Under the pieces are notes generated by a model. It was given only the letters and a program-made list of their open reading frames with translations. It did not search any database and was not told the DNA's origin. DNA of 15,126 nt from the NCBI GenBank assembly GCA_050693875.1, contig JBOGWP010000040.1, positions 1 to 15,126 of the forward strand, read 5' to 3'. This stretch comes from JBOGWP01 sp050693875 (GTDB taxonomy: Bacteria; Actinomycetota; CADDZG01; JAHWKV01; JBOGWP01). The position numbers and the translations under genes were made by a program. Positions 1-6,574 of this stretch are shown here, one piece after another (the first letter of the stretch is position 1; every line of letters starts with the position of its first letter).

Positions 1-18
1 ACCAGACTGGCGACCTGC

Positions 19-78
19 ACGTGCCCCTCTCGGCTCTTCCGACCTTCGACAGGCCAAAGAAGAACCGAAGGGGCACGT
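19..78. repeat. Imperfect inverted repeat upstream of the recombinase gene
   Basis: ACGTGCCCCT at 19-28 is matched by its exact reverse complement AGGGGCACGT at 69-78. With one mismatch and one single-base gap the arms extend to about 19-38 and 60-78, leaving a loop of roughly 21 nt. There is no T-tract beside it, so a simple intrinsic terminator is not obvious. Its place just before a serine recombinase makes a recombination site or element end possible, but nothing in the sequence proves that. It could also be the terminator of a gene lying to the left of the window. Confidence 0.5.
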
Positions 79-193
79 CACTTCATGGATTTCGGCTCAG
101 ATCGTGCACCGATTCTCGCGAGGAGCCTAAATTTAATTCAGCCTCCACAGAACCCGGGGCATCTCAAAGGGCCGCACAGGGAGGAGGTTGCCG

Positions 194-2039
194 GTGAATA
201 AGGGAGCGATCCGTCTTGCGTGGTGGGGGAGGGTCTCCACCGAGGACCAGCAGGACCCAACGCTCTCGCTTCCGCGCCAGCTTCACAACTCCCGCGCTGC
301 CCTGCCCCCCGAGGCCATCATCGTTGCCCACTTCTACGATGTCGAGTCGGGGAGGAAGTACCTCGAGCTGAGGGGGTCGGGCAACGCCCATCGCCGCTTC
401 GAGATCCCCATCCCGCGAGACGGCGGGATCAAGGAGCTGCTCGCCGAGGCTTCCCGCCCCGACCGCCGCTTCGACGCGGTGATCTGCGAGTCGATCGAGC
501 GCATCGCCCGCCGCACCTACTACGGGACCAAGATCGAACACGATCTGGAGCGGGTCGGCGTGGCCCTCTTCGCCGCCGATGAGCCCATCTCGCTCAACGG
601 CAAGCGGGCGACGACGATCCTCACCCGCCGAGTCAAGCAGAGCGTGGCGGAGTGGTACGTGCTGGAGATCCTCGAGAAGTCCTGGGACGGATTCTGCGAG
701 CACACCCGCCAGGGATGGAACGTCGGCGTGCCGCCCTACGGCTACCTGGCGAAGAACCTGCCCCACCCCGTGCCGGCGCGCCGTGCCGTGGGGGCGACCA
801 AGACCCGGCTGATCCCCGACCCTCTCCGGGCTCCGGTCGTCCACCAGATCTTCACCTGGCGAGTGGTCGAGCGGCTCGGATACGCCGCCATCGCCACGAG
901 GCTCAACGCCGACCTGAACCACTACCCCCCGCCCGCCAGCCCCGACCCGGCACGGCGCCGGGAGTGCTGGGGGCGTTCCTCGGTCTACGAGATCCTCAAA
1001 ACCCCAAGTACACCGGCTACATGGTGTGGAACCGCCGGGCCACCAAGAAGGGCGGGAGAGTCAATCATCCCGACACGTGGGTGTGGTCACCCGAGCCCAC
1101 CCACGAGCCCATCGTGACGAAATACCAGGCGGCGGCCTCGGTGGCGGGGTCACGCAAGGGATCGCGCAATGGCTCGGGAAGGTCAAGCCACCCCCTCGCC
1201 CGAAGAAGCTACGTGTTGCGTTCCTTCGTCTCCTGCGACATCTGCGAGCGCCGCATGCTCGGCAAGACCCTCCGCCGCCGGCCGCACTACACCTGCGAAC
1301 CGAGCAAGAACCTGGGACCCAAGGCCGAGCGGCTCTTCCCCAGTCACCGCCCAGCATCTACGTGCGCGAGGAACCACTGCTGGAGGGGATCTTGTCCTTC
1401 CTCGCCGAGCATGTCTTGGGGCCCCGGCGGCGCCACCTCATCGAGGAGGACCTCCAGGCGCTGGGAGAGGGCGCGGGCCGGGAGCGGGAAGCCGAGATCG
1501 CCCTCCTGCGCCGCCAGATCGAGGAGATCGAGCTTCGAGAGGCCCGTCAGGTCCAGGCCCTGGAGCGTGACGACGACCCGGAGGGGATCGTCTTCCGGCG
1601 GGTTCGGGACCGTCTCGCCGAGCTGGAGCGGGAGCGGTCGGAGACGCTGGAGCGCCTGCGCGAGCTGGAGGCGCGGGGGACGCCGGGTGATCGCCGGAAC
1701 CCGGCCCGGCTCGACGAGCTGCCGATCCTCGACGGCGAGCTCGCCGAGGCGCCGGAGCCGCTCCTGCGACGCCTCTTCGAGGCCCTCCGCCTCAAGGTCG
1801 CCTACAACAGGACGACGAACGTGGCGCGCTGCGAGGTGACGGTCGCCGCGGATGCGTTGGACGAAGTTCTGGCGGCCCTCGGTACCATTGCTTTCCGTGC
1901 TCCTGGCAGGTCGCTATTCGAACTTGCCCGGACTCCTTGCGGAATTGAACGCTCTTGTCGGTCGCTCGAACTGCTTCCGATCGTGACGGGACGACCAAGC
2001 GATTGGCCTGGTAGCGTCGCCCGCCACAAGGGCAAATAG
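194..2039 (+). pseudogene. Large serine recombinase, broken by two single-base deletions
   Basis: The gene encodes a large serine recombinase of the site-specific integrase/resolvase type. Start is GTG 194, with GAGGAGG at 181-187; the TTG at 188 touches that site and is less likely. The frame from 194 carries the catalytic domain (RVSTEDQ with catalytic Ser about residue 15; ESIERIARRTYYGTK) and the start of the recombinase domain. Near 998-1001 the run AAAA needs one more A to read LKNPKYTGYMVWNRR, so the frame moves. The second frame carries the zinc ribbon (CDICERRMLGKT, YTCEPSKN). Near 1347-1348 a missing C shifts it again into PSIYVREEPLLEGIL and a coiled-coil tail (about 1430-1680). 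Repaired length is about 615 aa, normal for the family. Third-position G/C falls sharply after about 1880, so the real C-terminus may also be lost. Sequencing error is the alternative to true decay. Confidence 0.9.
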
Positions 2040-2178
2040 ACGATGACTCTCCGCGAGACGGTTCGGAGGGGCGGGGGATCTCGATGACGCCCACCGGACA
2101 CTTCGGCTCCCTCTGCCAAGGGGCCGCGCAACGCGCCTTGCCCCTTGGGCAGGGCCGGGCCGATCGGACCATGGCCCG

Positions 2179-2646
2179 TTAATCCTGTCCCGGAGGCTGA
2201 AGGGCGTCGACGATCAGGGCCAGGTGCTCGTCCATGAACCTGACCGCCTCCGACACGTACCGAAGCACAGCTTCCTCATACTCCGGGGAGTCCCTGTCCG
2301 GGGGGAGGAGGAGCGGCTCCAGGGCGGCCACCGTCTCTCCCGTGCCCCGAGCGATCTCAAACCCGACGGCGTCTCGCCTAACGCCTTCCGGAAATCGCAG
2401 AGTTCCGTCGGGATTCCGGAACCCCCTCTGACTTTCACGACAGTCGAAGGAAAGAAGAAGATCTTCGTCGGCCGATGCTGGGTCGCCGAACATGAACGAC
2501 ACGTAGGCGTTGAACCCTCGAAATTCCGGATCGCTCCAAAGCCGACGGTGCATCCCGGCGTGGATATGGGGATAGCGTTGCTTCACAGCCTCCAGTACGC
2601 GGGCAAAATGCGCGCTCAGCTGCTCCCAGACAGGCCCCCAATTCAT
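2179..2646 (-). CDS. Unrecognised acidic 155-aa protein, second gene of a coupled pair
   Basis: I do not recognise this family. The chosen start, ATG at 2646 (MNWGPVWEQLS), overlaps the stop of the upstream gene as ATGA; a TTG nine bases earlier is possible but lacks that coupling signal. The protein is soluble, without signal peptide or membrane segment, and clearly acidic (for example the DPASADEDLLLSFD stretch and the C-terminal half). Aromatic residues are well spread and the composition is that of a real protein. Base composition is less G/C-rich than in the housekeeping genes, which fits acquired DNA. Small acidic partners translated from ATGA overlaps are common among immunity proteins and antitoxins; that role here is an inference without homology support. 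Confidence 0.65.
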   Translation of the reverse strand: MNWGPVWEQLSAHFARVLEAVKQRYPHIHAGMHRRLWSDPEFRGFNAYVSFMFGDPASADEDLLLSFDCRESQRGFRNPDGTLRFPEGVRRDAVGFEIARGTGETVAALEPLLLPPDRDSPEYEEAVLRYVSEAVRFMDEHLALIVDALQPPGQD

Positions 2647-3047
2647 GCTGTGCAAGGAACGTCCGGCTCAACAACGACAACGGGATCGGTAATGGCTTGA
2701 GTGAGGATGTCCGGGTCATTTGTCGGCGGTTGCTGCAAGAGACCATCCCGGGTCTGCGCCCACTGAACGTGCCGATCGTAGGTGAAGCCCTGCAGGAAGT
2801 AGTGGCCCGGCTCGAAGGGGTGGGGCCGAACGATGAGTTCGGGAATGGCCATCAGCGCCCTCCTGTCCAGGCCCTGCGCTTTGGTGTTGGTCGTGCCGCA
2901 GACCCTCACGATGTCCTCGTAGGTCGAAAGACGGTTGTTGGGGAACTGGTAGCGAGGGTCGTCCGGATCATTGACATCTTTCGGGAACCGTGGGGTGAAG
3001 TTGGCATGTGAACCGTCAGGTAATTCCCCAGGGGGTCCGTCAAACAA
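2643..3047 (-). CDS. Unrecognised protein, probably 5'-truncated, first gene of a coupled pair
   Basis: The longest frame starts at TTG 3047 and gives 134 aa; no ATG or GTG with a good ribosome site lies near the N-terminus. The first residues (FDGPPGELPDG) are encoded by the two GGGGAATT repeats at 3013-3053, so the present start is probably a fusion with mobile-element DNA and the original N-terminus is missing. From about residue 16 (NFTPRFPKDVNDPDDPRYQFPNNRLSTYEDIVRVCG) the sequence looks like genuine protein: soluble, rich in Pro, Asp and aromatics, one Cys pair at the ends. The stop overlaps the next gene's ATG. It could be the C-terminal remnant of a larger modular protein such as a polymorphic toxin, but I see no recognisable catalytic motif and make no functional call. 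Confidence 0.5.
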   Translation of the reverse strand: MFDGPPGELPDGSHANFTPRFPKDVNDPDDPRYQFPNNRLSTYEDIVRVCGTTNTKAQGLDRRALMAIPELIVRPHPFEPGHYFLQGFTYDRHVQWAQTRDGLLQQPPTNDPDILTQAITDPVVVVEPDVPCTA

Positions 3048-3053
3048 TTCCCC
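3013..3053. repeat. Two 17-bp direct repeats, possible IS end
   Basis: Copies lie at 3013-3029 and 3037-3053, 24 bp apart start to start, and differ only at three adjacent bases. Read on the minus strand each begins GGGGAATT and ends TGACGG. Tandem subterminal repeats with a GGGGAATT core are, to my recollection, typical of IS21-family ends. No transposase gene is adjacent, so this would be a remnant of an element end. The reading frame of the 2643-3047 gene passes through both copies. Confidence 0.45.
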
Positions 3054-3082
3054 ACCCCGGTCTCCCTGAGAACTCTACACAA

Positions 3083-3481
3083 CTAACCTCCGACCTCAAG
3101 GATTGACGGTGAACTGCCCGGACAACGAGGTGCCGGTGCCTGCAACAGGGTTCGGGTGGGTGGACAGAGGCACGAACCGGTGGTCCTGAGCTGAACTGAC
3201 CGACAAGCATCTCGTCGTCCGGGCTTGAGCTCGATCGCCGCAGCGCTCCACCTGCGGGCCCCGGCACCGGGGAGGCTGGAGGGGCAATTCGTGCGGGCCA
3301 CCGCTGTTGCTCCGCCAGTCCGTGTGGCTCCCGCCGGGAACGACACCGCGGCGGCGCCGAACACCACGAGGATGATCAGCACCACCACGAAGGCGATCAC
3401 CGGGTTCCACGCCCGCGCCGGCGTCCACCGGACGGCGGGCGGGCCGGGTGCTGCGCAGCCGAGGGCGATGCCCACGTTCAC
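3083..3481 (-). pseudogene. Possible small membrane-protein gene or remnant
   Basis: A minus-strand frame from GTG 3481 gives about 132 aa with one very strong membrane segment, VIAFVVVLIILVVFGAAAVSF, at about residues 28-48 (3342-3403). Codons across this segment and the preceding 25 residues end almost only in G or C, as in real genes of this genome. After the segment the codon bias fades, and another minus-strand frame ending at 3096 looks more protein-like, so an indel may separate the two. The start overlaps the start of the plus-strand propeller gene by 14 bp, leaving no room for promoters; at least one of the two has lost its original 5' end. Function is unknown, and it may not be a gene. 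Confidence 0.3.
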
Positions 3482-4358
3482 CGAGTTCCCGGTCGCGGGG
3501 CGGCTCGGGTCCCCACGACGTCGCACCGGGTCGCGGCGGCGAGGTCTGGTACACCGCGCAGCGCATCGGCCTGCTGGGCCGCCTCGATCCCGCAACCGGC
3601 GCCACCAAGACGCTTCCGCTCGGGGACGGGTCGACGCCGCTCGGCGTGGTGGTCGGTCCGGATGCAGCGCCGTGGGTGACCGATGGGGGCCTCAACGCGA
3701 TCGTTCGCGTCGATCCGTCGACGGGCGCGTTGCGGTGGTTCCCGGTGCCGCGGCCGGGCGCCGACCTGAACACGCTCACCTTCGACGGCCGAGGGATGCT
3801 CCACTTCACCGGGCAGGACGGCGTCTACGGGAAGGTGGATCCGGCCGGCGGGGTCGACGTCTACGAGGCGCCGAGGGGGCGCGGGCCATACGGGATCGCC
3901 ACCACACCGGATGGCACACCGTGGTTCTCATCGCTCGCCGGCAGCTACATCGCCCGCGTCGACCCGGCGACGGCGAGGCTCGACCTGGTGGAGACCGCCA
4001 CGCCGGGGGCAGGGGCGCGCCGGGTCTGGAGCGACTCGAGCGGGGGGTTGTGGGTGAGCGAGTGGTTTGCGGGCAACCTGGGGCGGTACGACCCGCGAGC
4101 TCGGCAGTGGAAGGAGTGGAAGCTTCCCAAAACCCAGCCGCAGCCGTACGCGGTCTACGTCGACGTCGAGGACACCGTCTGGGCACCGACTTCGCCGCGA
4201 ACGCCCTCGTAGCCTTCGGCCCGCGCACCGAGAGGTTCACCTCGTTCCCGTTTCCCCGTTCCGGTTCGAAGGTCCGGCAGCTGCTCGGCAGAGCCGGCGA
4301 GGTGTGGTGGGGGACCGAGTCGGGGACCGACCGGCTGGTGGTGCTGCGCACCCGATAA
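3468..4358 (+). pseudogene. Vgb-like seven-bladed beta-propeller, broken by two indels
   Basis: Repaired, this reads as a protein of about 296 aa of the virginiamycin B lyase-like (streptogramin lyase) propeller family, with seven repeats of the form W-x-T/S...GxIxRxDP. The N-terminal strand MPTFTEFPVAG is in one frame. An extra G in the run at 3497-3500 shifts into the main frame (SGPHDVAPG to VEDTVWA), and a missing base near 4184-4185 shifts back for TDFAANALVAFGPRTERF to the TAA at 4356-4358. The lyase catalytic pair of Vgb (His in PHAI and Glu in the following FTEW) is Tyr (PYAV) and Asp (ATDF) here, so antibiotic lyase activity is unlikely. No signal peptide is visible; the N-terminus may be lost. 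The start at ATG 3468 is tentative. Confidence 0.8.
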
Positions 4359-4440
4359 GCGGGCAGCGTCGGCGGACTTTCCTGCGATGGCGCCGGGCGA
4401 GCGTCAGGCTCTGCGCCCATGCCAACGATCGGGGGCCCCC

Positions 4441-5289
4441 TCAGATCCGGCTGCGGGTCCGCAGCCGCTTGAGGTAGCGGATGTTGCGCCGGTCGTCGTC
4501 CTCGTCGCCGGGCGTCTCGCAGATGAAGGGGACCTCGACGAGGCGCGGCTCGGCCACGAGCGCGGCGAAGCCCCGCGGGCCGATGGAGCCCTTGCCCACG
4601 TGCCAATGCCGGTCGCGGCGGGAGCCGCACGGATCGCGTGCGTCGTTCGCGTGGACCAGCCACAGCCGTTCGCGGCCGATCTCCGCGCAGAGCTCGTCGA
4701 CGAGCGCCTCGACGCCCGGCGCGGTGGAAAGGTCATAGCCGGCGGCGAAGAGATGACAGGTGTCCACGCAGACGCCGAGCCGCGCATGCCCGGCGCACGC
4801 ATCGAGCATTCGTGCCGCCTCCGGAAAGCGGCTGACGAGGTGGCCGGGGGCACCGGTGGTCATCTCGAGCAAGAGCCGCGGCCCGGCCGGGCCGCCCCCC
4901 AACAGCGACAGGATTGCCCGGGCCTGCCGTCGGATCGCGGCGGTGCGGCTCCCACCAAGCGCCGACCCGCCGTGCACGACCACCGCGGCGTCGAGCCCCT
5001 GGGCGCGTTCGAGTCCTCGCCGGACGCACCCGGCCGAGAGCGTTCGAGTGCGGAGATCGGGCGAGGCGAGGTTCACGAGATAGGGGGCGTGAAGGAACAT
5101 CGGCTCGATGCCTGCCTTCTTGCGCTCGTCGACCAGTTCTGCGTCCGCCTCGGCCGTCACGAGCGAAGGACGCCAGGCGCGGGGGTTCGAGAAGAAGATC
5201 TGAAGCGTCTCGGCCCCCCGGCGCCGGGCCTCTTCGACCGCCACGGGACGGCCTCGCACGAACCCCCGCACGTGCATCCCGATGCGCAC
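4441..5289 (-). CDS. nfo: Endonuclease IV (AP endonuclease)
   Basis: It cleaves DNA 5' to abasic sites in base-excision repair; the fold is an AP2 TIM barrel with three zinc ions. All metal ligands known from E. coli Nfo have counterparts: H67 (FLHAPY), H106 (VVHGG), E142 (LLEMTTG), D176 and H179 (CVDTCHLF), H213 (LVHAND), D226 and H228 (DRHWHVGKG) and E258 (ICETP). The 282-aa length is normal. I start at GTG 5289 because VRIGMHV matches the family N-terminus; the frame stays open upstream, but that extension is basic and unlike the family. TAGAAT lies 8 nt before this GTG, suggesting a leaderless transcript. The gene is convergent with the propeller gene and divergent from whiG. It looks intact. 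Confidence 0.93.
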   Translation of the reverse strand: MRIGMHVRGFVRGRPVAVEEARRRGAETLQIFFSNPRAWRPSLVTAEADAELVDERKKAGIEPMFLHAPYLVNLASPDLRTRTLSAGCVRRGLERAQGLDAAVVVHGGSALGGSRTAAIRRQARAILSLLGGGPAGPRLLLEMTTGAPGHLVSRFPEAARMLDACAGHARLGVCVDTCHLFAAGYDLSTAPGVEALVDELCAEIGRERLWLVHANDARDPCGSRRDRHWHVGKGSIGPRGFAALVAEPRLVEVPFICETPGDEDDDRRNIRYLKRLRTRSRI

Positions 5290-5297
5290 CGCAGGCG

Positions 5298-5303
5298 ATT
5301 CTA
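5298..5303 (-). promoter_or_regulatory. Candidate -10 box for leaderless nfo
   Basis: Read on the minus strand, TAGAAT is followed by 8 nt and then the GTG start of nfo, so transcription would begin at or within a base or two of the start codon. No good -35 hexamer is visible at normal spacing. No Shine-Dalgarno sequence lies immediately before the GTG, which fits leaderless initiation. Confidence 0.35.
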
Positions 5304-5461
5304 CGGCCCGGACCTCGCCTCTCCCCGTTCTCACGAGGGAGGCAGCAAGGCGGCGCGGGCGCGGTGATCGCGGGGTATGTCGGCGTTTGGCCCCCTTTCG
5401 GCCTTCCACGGCGGCGATGCCCGGAGTGTCCTGGTTGCGTGCCTAGAGGTGGCGCGGCGTC

Positions 5462-5467
5462 TATACT
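5462..5467 (+). promoter_or_regulatory. Candidate -10 box for whiG
   Basis: TATACT is the best -10 match in the region between nfo and whiG. Transcription would start near 5474, giving a leader of about 37 nt before ATG 5511. TTGCGT at 5435-5440 resembles a -35 but the spacing of 21 is too long, so the promoter may be activator-dependent or recognised mainly through its -10 box. I see no other feature in 5290-5510. Confidence 0.4.
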
Positions 5468-5510
5468 CGGGATTCCTGTCCCCCACGCGTCGCTCAAGGC
5501 CGAGGCTCCC

Positions 5511-6368
5511 ATGGGAAGAATCAAGGAGCATGCTGAGGCTCCGCCCAAGTCGAACAGCCAACGGGTAGCGAAGATGACGACGAAGTCAGCGGCCGCCCAG
5601 GCCGATCCCGAAGCGATCGCGGCGCTGTGGCGCGAATTCAAGGAGACGGGGGCGCCGGAGTCGCGGGACAAGCTGATCGTGCACTACTCGCCACTCGTCA
5701 AGTACGTGGCGGGCAGGGTTTCCACCGGCTTGCCGGCCAACATCGAGCAGGCCGACCTGGTCTCCTACGGGATCTTCGGACTCATCGACGCGATCAGCAA
5801 GTACGAGCCCGGACGGGGGACGAAGTTCGAAACCTATGCGATACGGCGGATCAAGGGGGCGATCATCGACGAGCTGCGAGCGATCGACTGGGTCCCCCGC
5901 TCGGTTCGGTTCAAGGCCCGTGAGGTCGAGAAGGCGATCGCCCGCCTCGAGCACGAGCACGGCAGGGCACCAACCGATGTGGAGATCGCCGCCGCGCTGA
6001 ACGTCAGCGTGCAGGACCTTCGCTCGCTCTACACCCAGATCTCGTTCGTCTCGGTGGTTGCACTCGACGAGCTGATGTCGGTGGGTGGCGAGAAGGGGGA
6101 CAAGCTCCCGTTGATCGACACCCTCGAGGATGCCGGGTCCAAAGACCCCCTGGCCACGCTCGAATCCGAGGAGACCAAGCGGCTCCTCGCCAACGCGATC
6201 AACAAGCTGCCCGACCGCGAGAAGATCGTCATCACCCTCTACTACTACGAGGGGCTGACGCTGAACGAGATCGGCCAGGTGCTCGGGGTGACCGAGTCGC
6301 GCATCTGTCAGATGCACACCAAGGCGGTGCTGCAGCTACGGACGCGTATGGCCGAGGGTTCGCAATAG
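5511..6368 (+). CDS. whiG: RNA polymerase sigma factor, WhiG/FliA family
   Basis: This sigma-70 family factor directs RNA polymerase to a dedicated promoter class: sporulation genes in Streptomyces (WhiG), motility genes in flagellated bacteria (FliA). The 285-aa protein has region 2 at about 54-125 (HYSPLVKYVAGRVSTGLP, EQADLVSYGIFGLIDAI, FETYAIRRIKGAIIDELR), region 3 at about 133-205 and region 4 at about 223-275 (INKLPDREKIVITLYYYEGLTLNEIGQVLGVTESRICQMHTKAV). Phrases such as HYSPLVKYVAGRVS and LPDREK-V-TLYYYEGLTL match WhiG closely. ATG 5511 is chosen as the first methionine after the TATACT box; ATG 5574 is an alternative, and neither has a strong ribosome site. Position next to rpsB is the usual actinobacterial order. 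No flagellar gene or anti-sigma factor is in the window, so its regulon cannot be told. Confidence 0.92.
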   Translation: MGRIKEHAEAPPKSNSQRVAKMTTKSAAAQADPEAIAALWREFKETGAPESRDKLIVHYSPLVKYVAGRVSTGLPANIEQADLVSYGIFGLIDAISKYEPGRGTKFETYAIRRIKGAIIDELRAIDWVPRSVRFKAREVEKAIARLEHEHGRAPTDVEIAAALNVSVQDLRSLYTQISFVSVVALDELMSVGGEKGDKLPLIDTLEDAGSKDPLATLESEETKRLLANAINKLPDREKIVITLYYYEGLTLNEIGQVLGVTESRICQMHTKAVLQLRTRMAEGSQ

Positions 6369-6432
6369 CCTGTCGCTTCGTCCACCGGCTCGTCGCTGGG
6401 CCGACCGCGCGATCGACGCGGGACAGGCGAGA

Positions 6433-6438
6433 TACAAT
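6433..6438 (+). promoter_or_regulatory. Candidate -10 box of the rpsB-tsf operon
   Basis: TACAAT, preceded by GA, is the only good -10 match between whiG and rpsB. The -35 region is poor. Transcription would start near 6445, leaving a leader of about 130 nt ahead of rpsB, unusually long compared with the other genes here and containing the stem-loops described next. Confidence 0.5.
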
Positions 6439-6484
6439 TCCAACGACCTGTTCACCGAGCGACGCACGCTCCCCAACCTGCGGT

Positions 6485-6554
6485 GCCCTTTGGTCATGAC
6501 GTGCTGATGTCCAGAGGGTCGGGGGAGCGGAGGGGCAGGGCCCCGGGCCCTGCC
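6485..6554 (+). promoter_or_regulatory. Two stem-loops in the rpsB leader, candidate S2 control region
   Basis: Stem 1 pairs GCCCTTTGG at 6485-6493 with CCAGAGGGT at 6511-6519, nine pairs including two G-U, around a 17-nt loop. Stem 2 pairs GGCAGGG at 6534-6540 with CCCTGCC at 6548-6554; the arms are perfect inverted repeats over 10 bp. Stem 2 ends 7 nt before the AAAGGAGG ribosome site (6562-6569). In E. coli the rpsB-tsf leader is the target of autogenous repression by S2; a like role here is inferred only from position and structure. Confidence 0.45.
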
Positions 6555-6574
6555 GCAACCGAAAGGAGGACCGC

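Noticed and set aside
164..922. Minus-strand frame opposite the recombinase
   Set aside because: Antisense of a recognisable catalytic domain, no motif of its own.
1895..1940. TTCGAA-containing stretch resembling a tRNA T-loop on the minus strand
   Set aside because: The flanking bases cannot form the five-pair T stem, and no acceptor or anticodon stem is found.
2040..2178. Possible coding between the recombinase and the coupled pair
   Set aside because: Short frames only, no ribosome site or codon bias; treated as intergenic.
4431..4440. GGGGGCCCCC palindrome at the end of nfo as a terminator
   Set aside because: A perfect palindrome with no loop and no T-tract; it cannot form a normal hairpin by itself.
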